From positions 124,001 through 188,000 of the forward strand of contig CAMBEC010000001.1 of the NCBI GenBank assembly GCA_945865485.1: DNA of 64,000 nt, written 5' to 3'. Position 1 is the stretch's first letter; every line of letters begins with the position of its first letter. The notes beneath the pieces are model-generated. The model ran no database searches and was not told where the DNA came from. It was given only the letters and a program-made list of their open reading frames with translations. The stretch is from Rickettsia typhi. GTDB taxonomy: Bacteria > Pseudomonadota > Alphaproteobacteria > Rickettsiales > Rickettsiaceae. The position numbers and the translations under genes were made by a program. Positions 9,345 through 18,896 of the stretch are shown in pieces.

Positions 9345-9379
9345 AAAGGAGATAAGGGGCTGGGCCCGATATCTCCTTT
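9345..9379 (-). terminator. Stem-loop downstream of pnp
   Basis: Perfect 10-bp arms AAAGGAGATA (9345-9354) and TATCTCCTTT (9370-9379) enclose a GC-rich loop. It lies about 30 bases beyond the pnp stop codon, a fitting place for the end of the rpsO-pnp transcript. The T run is short. Confidence 0.45.
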
Positions 9380-9407
9380 ATTATTCCTAAGTGCCAAAAA
9401 TTATATA

Positions 9408-11645
9408 TTAGTTAAAATACTTACGCTCTTTTATATCTGCCTCAGGAGCAGATTCAACATTTTTACTCTTCCATTTTTTTGCGCCATCTCTTTTTTCACT
9501 TTTGTCATCTTTGGACTCGGTTCTTGGTGCGCGTACTTCCTTATCTGACCTTGGTTCTTTTTGCGCTGGCACTTCTGAATCTACGTTCTTGATTGTGAGC
9601 TTAGCTTTACCACGATCAAAACCAATGAGCTTAACCCTTACTTTTTGACCTTCAGTTAGAGCTCCTGCAACTGATTCTATTCTTTCTTGCGCTATTTCAC
9701 TAATATGAACAAATCCATCACGACTGCCCAAATAGTTAACGAAAGCACCAGCTTCAAGAATTTTTACAACTGTACCTTCAAAAATATCACCAATCTCAGG
9801 ATCTATTGCAATTTCTTTAACTCTGTGTACGGCAGCTTCTAGCTTTTCTCTACCAACTGCAGAAACTGAAACTAGTCCATCATCAGTTATATCAATCTTA
9901 GCCCCAGTAGTATCACAAATTTCTCTAATGACTTTACCACCTTGACCAATAATTTCACGGATTTTATCTTTAGGAACCATGAAAGATTCAATCACTGGAG
10001 CATTACTACTGATTGAAGAATTTGAAGTAATAGCATTTGCCATCTTGTTCAAAATATGAACACGACCATGCTTAGCTTGATCTAAGGCTTTTTCCATGAT
10101 TTCGAAAGTAATACCAGCGACTTTGATATCCATCTGAAGCGCTGTTACTCCATCACTACTACCAGCAACTTTGAAATCCATATCACCAAGATGGTCTTCA
10201 TCTGCAATAATATCGGAAAGAACTATAAACTGATCACCTTCTTTGATCAACCCCATAGCAATCCCAGAGATAGGAGCTTTCATTGGTACTCCAGCATCCA
10301 TCATCGCCATGGAGCCTCCACAAACTGTTGCCATTGATGAAGAACCATTTGATTCAGAAATTTCAGATACTACTCTTACCGTGTATGGGAAGTCTGCTTT
10401 TGTCGGCAACGCTCTTTTTAGAGCACGCCACGCAAGTTTACCATGACCAATTTCACGTCTGCTTGGTGCCCGAAGAGGCGAAGCTTCTCCAACAGAGTAC
10501 GGAGGAAATAAATAGTTCAATAAGAAACCTTCTTTGTATTCTCCTTCAATACAATCGATAATCTGCTCATCTTGACCAGTACCAAGTGTTGTTGTAACAA
10601 TAGCTTGAGTTTCTCCTCTAGTAAAAAGTGCTGAGCCATGAGTACCAGGAAATAAAGATATTTCACATTCAATTTGTCTAATCTCATCAGCTAGTCTGCC
10701 ATCAATTCTTACCTTTTTCTCTAAGGTATTGGCTCTTAAAACCTCAGCTTTAACTTCAGATAAAGCGAAATCAACCTGCATCTCGGTATATTGCTGATCC
10801 GCAGTAAATCTCTCAATCATATTGCTTGAAATTTCCTCAATAGCTGCATAACGCTCTTGTTTTGTTTTAATCGCGAATGCTTTAGTGATATCATCTTTAG
10901 TTAATTTACGAAGTTCATCTTTAAGTACTACAGGGAAAAGTTCAGTAGTTTTCCATGCTGGCTTGCCCGCAGCAGCCTTCAATTCTTCTATAAGCTTAAT
11001 AACAGGCTGGAAAGCATCATGACCAAATTTTACTGCATCAAGCATTTGTTGTTCAGTCAAAAAATCAGCCTCAGACTCAACCATCATTACTGAATCTTTG
11101 GTACCAGCTACAATTAAATCAAGCTTGCTATCTTTTATTTCTTCAAATGTTGGGTTTAATACAAATTTACCGTCTATCATTCCAACCCTGCTTGCAGCAA
11201 TTATATCAAGGTATGGCACGCCTGATACTGCCAAAGCAGCGGAGGCACCAATCAATGCTAAAATGTCAGGATTGTGACTTGGATCAAAAGAGTGAACAGT
11301 ACACAAAATTTGTGTTTCATTGAAAAATCCCGCATGGAATAATGGTCTAATTGGTCTATCTATAAGCCTCGAAACCAGCACTTCTTTTTCTGATCCTCTA
11401 CCTTCCCGTTTAAAAAAGCCACCTGGAATTTTACCAGCAGCATGAGATTTTTCTTGATAGTTAACAGTCAGAGGAAAGAAATTCATTCCAGGATTTGCAG
11501 TTTTTGCTGATACAACGGTGCATTGTATTACCGTATTTCCCATTTTAACCATGACAGCACCGTCAGCCTGACGAGCAATTTTCCCAGTTGAAAGTTCTAG
11601 AGTTACACCATTCCAAATAGTGTGTTTTTTTATTTCATTAAACAT
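9408..11645 (-). CDS. pnp: Polyribonucleotide nucleotidyltransferase (PNPase)
   Basis: The 745-residue enzyme has the full domain order: RNase PH domain 1 (about 10-145), the helical linker (150-240), RNase PH domain 2 (about 310-455, with [14 protein letters not shown] and [16 protein letters not shown]), a KH domain (about 555-610, [15 protein letters not shown]) and an S1 domain (about 620-690, [17 protein letters not shown]). The tail after 690 is highly charged. It degrades RNA 3' to 5' by phosphorolysis and is a degradosome component in many bacteria. AGGA precedes the ATG at 11645. It is the distal gene of the rpsO-pnp pair but is separated from rpsO by 432 bases. Confidence 0.97.
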   Translation of the reverse strand: MFNEIKKHTIWNGVTLELSTGKIARQADGAVMVKMGNTVIQCTVVSAKTANPGMNFFPLTVNYQEKSHAAGKIPGGFFKREGRGSEKEVLVSRLIDRPIRPLFHAGFFNETQILCTVHSFDPSHNPDILALIGASAALAVSGVPYLDIIAASRVGMIDGKFVLNPTFEEIKDSKLDLIVAGTKDSVMMVESEADFLTEQQMLDAVKFGHDAFQPVIKLIEELKAAAGKPAWKTTELFPVVLKDELRKLTKDDITKAFAIKTKQERYAAIEEISSNMIERFTADQQYTEMQVDFALSEVKAEVLRANTLEKKVRIDGRLADEIRQIECEISLFPGTHGSALFTRGETQAIVTTTLGTGQDEQIIDCIEGEYKEGFLLNYLFPPYSVGEASPLRAPSRREIGHGKLAWRALKRALPTKADFPYTVRVVSEISESNGSSSMATVCGGSMAMMDAGVPMKAPISGIAMGLIKEGDQFIVLSDIIADEDHLGDMDFKVAGSSDGVTALQMDIKVAGITFEIMEKALDQAKHGRVHILNKMANAITSNSSISSNAPVIESFMVPKDKIREIIGQGGKVIREICDTTGAKIDITDDGLVSVSAVGREKLEAAVHRVKEIAIDPEIGDIFEGTVVKILEAGAFVNYLGSRDGFVHISEIAQERIESVAGALTEGQKVRVKLIGFDRGKAKLTIKNVDSEVPAQKEPRSDKEVRAPRTESKDDKSEKRDGAKKWKSKNVESAPEADIKERKYFN

Positions 11646-12077
11646 TAAATATATTCCTAAAATTTTTATTGTAATTATTTATTACATTCATTCAAATTCG
11701 ATACAAAAACCGGCTTTCAAAAACAACCTATTTTTCTCACGCAGTATACTAACATGAAATTGCAAAAAAGAAATAATAAAAGTTATTTTTGATAGGGGTT
11801 AGCAAATAACATTGCTTCTAGTGGTTTATCGTTTCTTAATTCAATATTTGTCTTGAATTGTCTACAATCAGCTTTAAGCCTGCACTTTTCAAAGTCAGCC
11901 CAATTGCAATTAGCTCATACAAGGACTATTGGCTGGTAGCATTCTATCTAACAGTATAGGCGCCGGGTCAAAACCCAGCACCTATAAATTCGGCTAAACT
12001 AAAACAGATTACAAAAATCAGCAATTTGTTGATTTTTTGACAGTGTTTTGGACCAGTTGCATCAAATTATAAGAGAA
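11646..12077. other. Long spacer between rpsO and pnp
   Basis: 432 bases on the path from rpsO to pnp (minus strand). The clearest object is a hairpin at 11955-11986. I see no ORF or RNA gene I can support in the remainder. Confidence 0.5.
11955..11986 (-). promoter_or_regulatory. Strong intercistronic hairpin between rpsO and pnp
   Basis: On the minus strand the 14-base arms TATAGGTGCTGGGT and ACCCGGCGCCTATA pair completely, counting two G-U wobbles, around a 4-base loop. No T tract follows. In E. coli the same gene pair is separated by an RNase III processing hairpin that governs pnp autoregulation. An equivalent role here is inference. Confidence 0.5.
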
Positions 12078-12347
12078 TTATTTTCTTAAATTTAATCTAC
12101 TGATTAACTGTACATACCTATCGAGACTACGCTTCTTTAAGTAAGTAAGTAGACTACGTCTACGACCAACTAATATCAGCAACCCTCTTCTTGAGGAAAA
12201 ATCTTTGTGATTTTCTTTTAAATGAGCAGTTAAATTATTTATTCTTTCAGTCAGGACAGCACACTGCACCTCTACTGAACCAGTATCATTTCCAGTTGTA
12301 GCATATTCCTTTATGAGCTCAGTTTTGCGCTCTTGCATTATCGACAT
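12078..12347 (-). CDS. rpsO: 30S ribosomal protein S15
   Basis: The 89-residue protein has the normal S15 length and its hallmark segments: [20 protein letters not shown], the [20 protein letters not shown] block that contacts 16S rRNA, and [21 protein letters not shown] good Shine-Dalgarno GGAGAA sits 8 bases before the ATG at 12347. The gene follows truB by 15 bases, the common truB-rpsO-pnp order. Confidence 0.97.
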   Translation of the reverse strand: MSIMQERKTELIKEYATTGNDTGSVEVQCAVLTERINNLTAHLKENHKDFSSRRGLLILVGRRRSLLTYLKKRSLDRYVQLISRLNLRK

Positions 12348-12362
12348 CTGTATTCTCCATAA

Positions 12363-13247
12363 TTATAAATTAAACACTCTCGAAGATTTAAAGTTATTTG
12401 AGTTCAAGCTTCCAATGGCAACTATATTACCATTATTTCTTACCCAAACTAATTCAAAATTTTGGTCAGTATCAAACTGACAAGCTTGACCAAAACGAAT
12501 TTTTTGAGTTTGAGAGTTGCTTGCATCAAGTACCGGGATGTCGTCTAGTACAGCCTCAATCTTCAAACATTTTTCCTGCAGGAGTAATTTTGCCTCCTCA
12601 AGAACCATTTGCGAACAGCTAGAGATGTCAATTGCAGTTTTTGCATCAAACATTCCAACTCTTGTGCGCCGCAATTCTACCACAAATCCCAAACTTTGCA
12701 AGGATAAAGAAATATCTTCCGCGAGTGTACGAATGTAAGTTCCCTTGGAACATTCACAAACATAACTGGCCGTAGCCTCTTCTTGCGAGTAGCTCGTACA
12801 TTTTAGCCCATATATTTCTATAGTGCGCTTTGCTAGCGCCACTTCTTTTCCCGCGCGAGCAAGTTTATAAGCTCTTTCCCCATTAATTTTTAATGCTGAA
12901 TAAGCTGGAGGAACCTGTTCTATAGGCCCAATAAATTCTGAACACACAAGGCGGCATTCATCTCTATTCGGTATATATTCTGATGTCTCAATTACCTTAC
13001 CCGAACTATCAGCAGTATCTGTTTTTGCTCCAAATTTAATAGTAAATTCATACTGTTTCTTAGCATCTATCAAGATGCTAACTAATTTGGTCGCCTCGCC
13101 TATGGCGATCGGCAACACCCCTTCAGCCTCAACATCAAGGGTGCCCGTATGACCAATTTTTGACCCTTTAAAAATTCTTTTTACCAAGGCTACTGCTTTT
13201 GCTGAGCTAATATTTCGTGGTTTATATATATTTAACCAACAATTCAT
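12363..13247 (-). CDS. truB: tRNA pseudouridine(55) synthase TruB
   Basis: The 294-residue protein carries the TruB motif [17 protein letters not shown] with catalytic Asp38, followed by [20 protein letters not shown] and the conserved [20 protein letters not shown]. The [12 protein letters not shown] segment completes the catalytic domain. The C-terminal PUA-like part is reduced. It makes pseudouridine 55 in the T loop of tRNAs. Its start overlaps the queH stop by one base, so the two are coupled. Confidence 0.95.
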   Translation of the reverse strand: MNCWLNIYKPRNISSAKAVALVKRIFKGSKIGHTGTLDVEAEGVLPIAIGEATKLVSILIDAKKQYEFTIKFGAKTDTADSSGKVIETSEYIPNRDECRLVCSEFIGPIEQVPPAYSALKINGERAYKLARAGKEVALAKRTIEIYGLKCTSYSQEEATASYVCECSKGTYIRTLAEDISLSLQSLGFVVELRRTRVGMFDAKTAIDISSCSQMVLEEAKLLLQEKCLKIEAVLDDIPVLDASNSQTQKIRFGQACQFDTDQNFELVWVRNNGNIVAIGSLNSNNFKSSRVFNL

Positions 13248-13927
13248 TAGGACGAGCTTATTTTTGCGCTATAAAACTCTTCGCCAATAGCAATCTCTTG
13301 ACGATCATTTTGTTTACGCCAATTATTGGTATCTCTAAGCGAATAAATGCAGCCACAATATTCTTGCTTGTAGAACTTCTCTTCTTTTGCTAGTTCATAC
13401 ATTCTTGCCCCACCACCATCTTTTCGCCAATTATATGTCCAGTAAGTAACGCCAGCATAATGAGATGCCGCGCGTTGACCACTATCATTAATTTGCTCCA
13501 TGTTTTTCCATCTGGATATACCAAGAGAACTAGTAATTACTTTAAAATTATGTTCATAAGCATAAAGCGCAGTTCTTTCAAAGCGCATATCAAAACACAT
13601 AGTACAACGAATCCCTCTTTCTGGTTCTTGTTCCATTCCTTTGGCCCTAGCAAACCAGTTTTGTACATCATAATCTGCATCTATAAAAGCAAGCCCTAAC
13701 TTCTCTGCAAAACGAATATTCTCTTTCTTGCGAATTTCATATTCTTTTTTAGGATGAATATTTGGATTATAGAAAAATATGGTCAGATCAATTCCAGAAT
13801 CAGCCATTTTTTCAATTAAAGGTCCAGAACACGGAGCACAACAAGAGTGCATCAGCACTTTTGTTTGACCATTTGGAACTTCAAACAAACCTTCTTCTAA
13901 AGCTAATTTTGAAAGAGATTTACTCAT
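13247..13927 (-). CDS. queH: Epoxyqueuosine reductase QueH
   Basis: A 226-residue protein with the QueH (DUF208) cysteine pattern: HSCCAPCSG at residues 27-35, [10 protein letters not shown] near 107, and YCGCIYS near 193. These supply an iron-sulfur cluster and nearby metal site in the family. Further blocks [17 protein letters not shown] and [11 protein letters not shown] are typical. QueH performs the last step of queuosine synthesis, an alternative to QueG. No other queuosine gene is in the window. It overlaps the upstream transporter by 8 bases and truB by 1. Confidence 0.92.
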   Translation of the reverse strand: MSKSLSKLALEEGLFEVPNGQTKVLMHSCCAPCSGPLIEKMADSGIDLTIFFYNPNIHPKKEYEIRKKENIRFAEKLGLAFIDADYDVQNWFARAKGMEQEPERGIRCTMCFDMRFERTALYAYEHNFKVITSSLGISRWKNMEQINDSGQRAASHYAGVTYWTYNWRKDGGGARMYELAKEEKFYKQEYCGCIYSLRDTNNWRKQNDRQEIAIGEEFYSAKISSS

Positions 13928-15182
13928 GTATTATATCTTCAGACAAATTGTTTCTGTACGTTTCTTTATAAAAATACAATGTGCATAAACAAAACAACGC
14001 TAAACCAGTTAAATAGTATGCCAAAGAAATCTGTTGCCCAGTAAATTTGTGCAGAGCTGCTCCAACCATTGGAGCTGTCCCACCAAAAATAGCTGCACTT
14101 AAATTATAAGAAATTGCAACGCCTGTAAATCGAACTCTAGTTGGAAACAACTCTACCAAAAGCGTTGGTACAGGTCCCATATAAACCCCAACTATACCAG
14201 CAAAGATAATTTGCGACAATATTGCTACTCCATAATTCATTGAATGAAGAGCTAAAAATATAGGGTATATTGATATTACAAGCGCAACGCTTGCCCAAAC
14301 TATCACTGGCTTTCTACCAATCCTATCAGATAGATAAGCAGAAAGAGGAAACATTATACTCATACTTATTAAAATTAGGCCACACGTGATGGTGCTTTGA
14401 TTTTTCTCATACCCTAGTGTTTCCATATAATTTTTAATAAACACTGTGGTTGTATAGAATGGCGCAGTAACATTGATGTAAACTGCCATTGCAATTAGCA
14501 CTTCTCTCCAATATTTACAGAGTGTCTCTCTAAGAGGAGTTCGAGAAAGTGCGCCTTGAGCTTTGGCAGCTTTGTATACAGGACTTTCTGCAAGATGAGA
14601 CCTGATATAAAGACCTACAAGCCCTATGAATAGACCAACAATAAAGGGGATTCGCCACCCCCAAGATAGTAAATTTTCTTCCGACAGAAAGTATGTAAAG
14701 CCCTGTGCAACTATAAGACCAAGAAGCATTCCTAAACACATACTGACAAAAGCAGCGCTGCCAGCTAGGCCTCTCTTATCAGCTGGTGAATGCTCAACTA
14801 TATAGGCAATACAACCACTAAATTCTCCCCCAAGAGAAAACCCTTGAAGCAATCTAATTATTACCAGGATTATAGGCGCCGTTATTCCTATAGACTCATA
14901 GGATGGCAATAATCCTATACCAGCAGTAGGAATTGCCATGAGCATAATCCCTAACACCAAGGCTATCCTTCTTCCAAACCTATCACCAATTTGACCAAAA
15001 ATGATGCCTCCTAGAGGTCTAACTACAAATCCAGCAGCAAATACTGCAAAAGTAAGTATCTCGACAAACTCAGTTTGAGGGAAAAACTTTACTCCAATAA
15101 TGTAGGCAAACTGCGCATACAAAGCATAATCATACCATTCAAGAGCATTCCCGATCATCCCAGAAATCACAACCTTTCTCAT
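13920..15182 (-). CDS. MFS transporter, metabolite:H+ symporter (MHS/ProP-like) family
   Basis: The 420-residue protein has about 12 membrane helices. The N-terminal [16 protein letters not shown] and [11 protein letters not shown] motifs place it in the MHS family with ProP, KgtP and ShiA. A second loop motif [15 protein letters not shown] marks the start of the C-terminal half. Rickettsiales carry many ProP-like paralogues that probably take up host metabolites; the substrate here cannot be told. The gene heads a tightly overlapping run with queH and truB. Confidence 0.88.
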   Translation of the reverse strand: MRKVVISGMIGNALEWYDYALYAQFAYIIGVKFFPQTEFVEILTFAVFAAGFVVRPLGGIIFGQIGDRFGRRIALVLGIMLMAIPTAGIGLLPSYESIGITAPIILVIIRLLQGFSLGGEFSGCIAYIVEHSPADKRGLAGSAAFVSMCLGMLLGLIVAQGFTYFLSEENLLSWGWRIPFIVGLFIGLVGLYIRSHLAESPVYKAAKAQGALSRTPLRETLCKYWREVLIAMAVYINVTAPFYTTTVFIKNYMETLGYEKNQSTITCGLILISMSIMFPLSAYLSDRIGRKPVIVWASVALVISIYPIFLALHSMNYGVAILSQIIFAGIVGVYMGPVPTLLVELFPTRVRFTGVAISYNLSAAIFGGTAPMVGAALHKFTGQQISLAYYLTGLALFCLCTLYFYKETYRNNLSEDIIHE

Positions 15183-15304
15183 TACTAGCCCCAGTTTATT
15201 TTTTTAACCACACAACACAGAGAGTCATAATATTAGTATCTATACATGTTTCAAGGAGTAATTTTATTGTAAGTAATTTTTAATTTAATATGCAGCTAAA
15301 ATAC

Positions 15305-15931
15305 CTAAAGAAGAATTGTGCTAATGCCAATGGCACAAAGAATAGATCCCGATACAAAGTGGACTATTTTTTGAGCACGAGGTGTATTCACTAAGTGGTG
15401 AATTTTACTTGCTGCCATCGTATAGAAGGAAGAACCAGTTAAGCCAAGCAGAACAGAACTTACTCCCATAAGTAACGTTTGGCTAAGAATATTTCCATTT
15501 GGGTTTAAAAATTGCGGTAAAAACGCTAATAAAAAAATAAGAGTTTTAGGATTAAATGCAGTGATAAGCATAACATGGACAAAAACCTTTTTATCAGGCA
15601 ATTTTATATTATTTTTTTCATCAGGAACAATTTTTTTTTGTGATAAAATATTACTTACTCCTAATAGGATCATATATACTCCGCCCACAATTTTGAGTAG
15701 TACAAAAGAACTGGGAAAAATGTTTAATAATGATCCAAGAATATATAGAGAGAAATTTACGGCTATAATATCGCCCAGCAAAACAGCTGGTATAGTATAT
15801 TTACCCACTTGCCTTCCGTAAGTTAATGCATAATGTACTACTAGCAACATAGTCGGGCCAGGAGTATATACTAGTAACGCATTTGCGGCAAGAAACGCTA
15901 TATAAGCTTCAGTTGTCATGATATTCGGCAT
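15305..15931 (-). CDS. LysE/RhtB family amino-acid exporter
   Basis: A 208-residue membrane protein with six hydrophobic segments. Near the N-terminus ALLVYTPGPTMLLVVHYALTYGR fits the LysE/RhtB signature (PGP motif followed by a GRxxG stretch). The second half contains LITAFNPKTLIFLLAFLPQF, the conserved NPK motif. Family members export amino acids such as threonine, homoserine or leucine; substrate unknown here. A second ATG four codons in (15919) is an equally plausible start. Confidence 0.88.
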   Translation of the reverse strand: MPNIMTTEAYIAFLAANALLVYTPGPTMLLVVHYALTYGRQVGKYTIPAVLLGDIIAVNFSLYILGSLLNIFPSSFVLLKIVGGVYMILLGVSNILSQKKIVPDEKNNIKLPDKKVFVHVMLITAFNPKTLIFLLAFLPQFLNPNGNILSQTLLMGVSSVLLGLTGSSFYTMAASKIHHLVNTPRAQKIVHFVSGSILCAIGISTILL

Positions 15932-16169
15932 ATATAAATACTAAACTTAGCTTACCCTATAACACTAGTTCTGGATAAGAGATATGTATAATATTAGGCA
16001 ATTTTTTAGCGAAATATATTATTTTGATAAAATAGTGCGTGTTTCTTTATCCAAAACTAACGTTATAGCGCTGGAATAACCAAGTATAACCTATAAAGCC
16101 TAATTATCTCAGTTTGATATAAGAAGTGAATATTTTAAGTAAAAATTAGAACGAAAGATAAATACAAAA
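15932..16169. other. Intergenic stretch 3' of tRNA-Arg with a dispersed repeat
   Basis: No gene is seen. A repeat at 16111-16157 recurs near 31443-31489. Confidence 0.4.
16111..16157 (+). repeat. Dispersed repeat, copy A
   Basis: The core GTTTGATATAAGAAGTGAAT and on to TATTTT (16112-16136) is matched at 31444-31468 with one difference over 25 bases. A looser match continues to GAAAG in both copies. A partial third copy, TTTGATATAAGAAG, lies at 27640-27653. All three are near tRNA genes. Confidence 0.5.
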
Positions 16170-16246
16170 TGGCGCACCCGAAGGGAGTCGAACCCCTAAC
16201 CTTTTGATTCGTAGTCAAATACTCTATCCAATTGAGCTACGGGTGC
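16170..16246 (-). tRNA. tRNA-Arg (ACG)
   Basis: The minus strand folds as a standard cloverleaf: acceptor GCACCCG pairing with CGGGTGC, anticodon loop CTACGAA giving ACG, T arm GGGGTTCGACTCCC. Discriminator G is followed by an encoded CCA. A34 would be deaminated by the TadA encoded at 6451. Confidence 0.96.
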
Positions 16247-16408
16247 AGATAAAAATCTTTAATAAACGAACGAAAAACTAGAATGATTAAGTAATCACTA
16301 CTCATTTACCTAGTATTTTTGAACCTGTATAACCGAAATAACCCAGATGGTCAAGTTAAATGACCCTATGAAGTTTTGACTGCCAAATTATTAAGTTCAT
16401 ATTTAATT

Positions 16409-16861
16409 TTAATCACTCTCATAACCTTCTTCACCAACCAGTTCAGCCTCCTTCGCATCTAGCTTATCTGGGCTATAAAGAAAATATTTATAGATATCTG
16501 GATGTTTATTATGCGCTAAATCCAAAGGAGTTTTATTCGCTTTGTTTTTTACAACTTTTGCTCCGAATTGCTTTAACAACTTTACCATTTCTAATTGTCC
16601 ATAATTAGCTGCAAAATGGAGAGCCGTATTACCCTTAACAGAGTCACATAAATTAACATCAGCCTTGCCAGTTGTTAACAACACTTTCATCATCTCACAA
16701 AACCCATACTTGGCAGCCGTTACCAAACTAAGTATCTCTACTTTTTCTACTGTTAAGGTACCCTTTTTCATCATCTTGCTAATAAAAGGGGTTGTATACC
16801 CCACCATTGCCTCTGATTCTTTTTTAAGCTGCTCTGCTGACATAGATGGTGCTTTTGACAT
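16409..16861 (-). CDS. Small ankyrin-repeat protein
   Basis: The 150-residue protein has about three ankyrin units in its centre: the ILSLVTAAKYGFCEMMKVLL unit, GNTALHFAANYGQLEMVKLL and NKTPLDLAHNKHPDIYKYFL. The C-terminus is acidic. No signal peptide or membrane segment is seen. Such short ankyrin proteins are frequent in Rickettsiales and may bind host or bacterial partners. Start ATG at 16861; no close operon neighbours. Confidence 0.82.
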   Translation of the reverse strand: MSKAPSMSAEQLKKESEAMVGYTTPFISKMMKKGTLTVEKVEILSLVTAAKYGFCEMMKVLLTTGKADVNLCDSVKGNTALHFAANYGQLEMVKLLKQFGAKVVKNKANKTPLDLAHNKHPDIYKYFLYSPDKLDAKEAELVGEEGYESD

Positions 16862-17083
16862 AAATTTACTAGGCTGATTTGTTAAAACCGGTAATTTCTG
16901 ATAAACTTAATAACAGTTTATATTAGCTTTTTTAAATCAGATTCTCAAACAAAATATACAAGTAATTACTAAATCTATAAAGTAGAAATAAGTCTTATTA
17001 CTACTGTTACCCTAGGCCAAAAAGAGATATCCAATTTGGATTTTATTCTACGTTCACTTAGTCTTTTTATTTTGTCGCTTTTT

Positions 17084-17659
17084 CTATATATAATAAATAA
17101 CTAAAACACTTACTAATATTATAAAAATAAGATTGAGTTGTTTTAGGTATTTTTTAATTAAATGCTCATTTTCACCAATAATGTACCCTAATGTTATTAA
17201 AATAGCGCACCAAATAGCACCACCAAGTGCTGTATAAATAGCAAAAAGTTTTAAATTCATTTTTGCGAGACCCGCGGGGAAGGAGATAAAATGTTTTACC
17301 CCGGGCAAAAATCGTCCAGTAAAAACCGATATTGCTCCATGTTCAGCAAAAAACTGTTCTATTTTTTTTAATTTCGATGGATTCAGGAAAAAATATTTTC
17401 CCTTATCTACAAATAACAAACGACCAAAAAAATAAGCGATGTAATAATTAGCAAGCGCCCCCCCAAGGGTACCCGCAATACTAACCAGCAATACTATTAT
17501 CCCACTCATTTGACCCTTTTGAACAAGATACCCAGCTGGTATTAAGGTAATTTCTGAAGGAATAGGGATAAAAGTACTTTCAATAAATGTCATAATAAAT
17601 ATGCCAAAATATCCTAGACTTTCAACAAACCAAACAACTTGAAGAAAAAACTCATACAT
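17084..17659 (-). CDS. DedA family inner-membrane protein
   Basis: The 191-residue protein has several hydrophobic segments. DedA/VTT-domain hallmarks include ESTFIPIPSEITLIPAGYLV and GRFLPGVKHFISFPAGLAKM, where the conserved arginine, GVKH and FPAG are visible. Family members take part in membrane lipid homeostasis, with undecaprenyl-phosphate or phospholipid scrambling roles known for some. Acidic residues near the N-terminus fit the proton-dependent type. Specific substrate unknown. Confidence 0.88.
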   Translation of the reverse strand: MYEFFLQVVWFVESLGYFGIFIMTFIESTFIPIPSEITLIPAGYLVQKGQMSGIIVLLVSIAGTLGGALANYYIAYFFGRLLFVDKGKYFFLNPSKLKKIEQFFAEHGAISVFTGRFLPGVKHFISFPAGLAKMNLKLFAIYTALGGAIWCAILITLGYIIGENEHLIKKYLKQLNLIFIILVSVLVIYYI

Positions 17660-17822
17660 CGGTTAAAACCTACTACTAAAACTAAATGTCATTATAATTA
17701 ATGAGTTTCAAAATGCTAGTATAAAGAAAATTTTTTATAGTTAATTAGGGTATTAAGCCTCTCAAGACAAGCAACTCTTCGGAATCTAAAGTTGAGATTC
17801 ATTAAATATTTGTATATAAGAG

Positions 17823-17850
17823 TTGACAATAATTAGATTATCAATATAAT
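17823..17850 (+). promoter_or_regulatory. Sigma-70-type promoter of the TPR gene
   Basis: Perfect TTGACA (17823-17828) and perfect TATAAT (17845-17850) are separated by 16 bases. This is the best consensus promoter I found in the window; the gene start is 34 bases further on. Confidence 0.7.
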
Positions 17851-17855
17851 TATTG
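17827..17855. promoter_or_regulatory. Inverted repeat overlapping the TPR-gene promoter
   Basis: Arms CAATAATTA (17827-17835) and TAATTATTG (17847-17855) are exact reverse complements and straddle the promoter spacer and -10 box. The geometry is that of an operator. The region is AT-rich, so chance symmetry is possible. Confidence 0.4.
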
Positions 17856-17884
17856 TTAGAAATTAATTAAATAAAGAACAGCAA

Positions 17885-18790
17885 ATGAAAAGGTCCTTAA
17901 CAAAAGTTAGTCATCAAAAAGAGCTAGTTGAATATCATTTTAGATCCGGTAAAAAAAAACTTGCAAACGAAGAATACGAAGAAGCAATTAAGCACTTTTC
18001 ACTTCTTCACAAACTTGTACCAACAGAGAATATCTACACGGAAAACCTAGCGGAAAGTCATTATCTTCGAGCCCAAGACATTGAACTTGAAGATGCAACA
18101 GATTTTCAGCTAGCTCTTACACATTTTCAAAAAGCATTCGAACTTATGCCAACAAACTATATTTACACTTATAGTTTAGCTACAGCACTTCTTGAATTAG
18201 GCCAAGATTTTGCAACTGATCACCACGGTGAAAAAGAAAATGCTCTAGCAATTACATATTTAAACCAAGCTCATAAACTCGTACCATTCGCTGGTCAAAC
18301 AGAATATGCCTATAATAAGATTTTAGCTGAAGCTCATAGTTATTGCGGTATAACCTTACTTGAATTAGGGGCAGGAGACTTAAGTAGACTATCTTTGTGG
18401 AAAGAAATGTTCGTACACTTAAAAACCGCTTACACACTTTTTCCAGCACATGCAGCTTATACCAGCACTTTAGCTGAAGGTCAGTATGATTTTGCACGAG
18501 AAATACGCAACGACAATTTAATGAGTTATACTTTAGAGGATTTAAGTGTATTAAAAATAAAAGAAGACTTGCTACCATATTATCCAAAAGATGACAAAGA
18601 AAACGAAGGATTAACTCCATTCTTATTTGAGACAATAGGCAACATATTATCAGGAGGCTATACGCGTTGTATAATGGAAGTAAACGAACTAGCAATTTTT
18701 CCTCCAGTCCTTATGCCCTTAATAGAAGCATATGCAGACTTTGAAACTCCACTAGAACTTGCAGGGGCTGCCACAGAACCAGCTGCTTAG
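17885..18790 (+). CDS. TPR-repeat protein of unknown function
   Basis: The 301-residue protein is mostly helical tetratricopeptide-like repeats. Four units can be aligned on the recurrent pattern P-x(2)-xYxxxLAE: residues around 20-60 (FRSGKKKLANEEYEEAIKHF), 62-105, 110-160 and 165-215. Each unit repeats a phrase such as KLVPTENIYTENLAESHY, ELMPTNYIYTYSLATALL or TLFPAHAAYTSTLAEGQY. The C-terminus is alanine-rich and not repetitive. There is no signal peptide. The strong promoter suggests high expression. TPR proteins serve as scaffolds; the partner is unknown. Confidence 0.75.
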   Translation: MKRSLTKVSHQKELVEYHFRSGKKKLANEEYEEAIKHFSLLHKLVPTENIYTENLAESHYLRAQDIELEDATDFQLALTHFQKAFELMPTNYIYTYSLATALLELGQDFATDHHGEKENALAITYLNQAHKLVPFAGQTEYAYNKILAEAHSYCGITLLELGAGDLSRLSLWKEMFVHLKTAYTLFPAHAAYTSTLAEGQYDFAREIRNDNLMSYTLEDLSVLKIKEDLLPYYPKDDKENEGLTPFLFETIGNILSGGYTRCIMEVNELAIFPPVLMPLIEAYADFETPLELAGAATEPAA

Positions 18791-18820
18791 GCCGATATAC
18801 TAATTAGGCCGATATACTAA
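18787..18820 (+). repeat. 17-bp perfect tandem duplication at a stop codon
   Basis: TTAGGCCGATATACTAA occurs twice without a gap, at 18787-18803 and 18804-18820. The first copy contains the TAG stop of the TPR gene. Confidence 0.7.
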
Positions 18821-18850
18821 TAATTAAGTCGACAACCTAACGCCCGATAA

Positions 18851-18896
18851 GTGAAATAACATATAATAGCTCTATTTATACTATATGTTATTTCAC
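18851..18896. terminator. Hairpin between convergent genes, probable bidirectional terminator
   Basis: Perfect 15-bp arms GTGAAATAACATATA (18851-18865) and TATATGTTATTTCAC (18882-18896) lie between the TPR gene and the ABC-F gene and include the stop codon of the latter. The position fits shared termination; T tracts are weak. Confidence 0.5.

Larger units (their letters stand above)
8893..9407. other. Intergenic region between convergent motB and pnp
   Basis: About 515 bases without a supported gene. It holds a hairpin after motB (8907-8931), a degenerate palindromic repeat copy (9184-9240) and a GC-rich stem-loop near the pnp stop (9345-9379). The rest shows nothing I can name. Confidence 0.5.

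Noticed and set aside
9213..9548. 111-residue forward ORF downstream of motB
   Set aside because: Its 3' half is antisense to the end of pnp and its 5' half lies in repeat and spacer sequence. No ribosome site or family.
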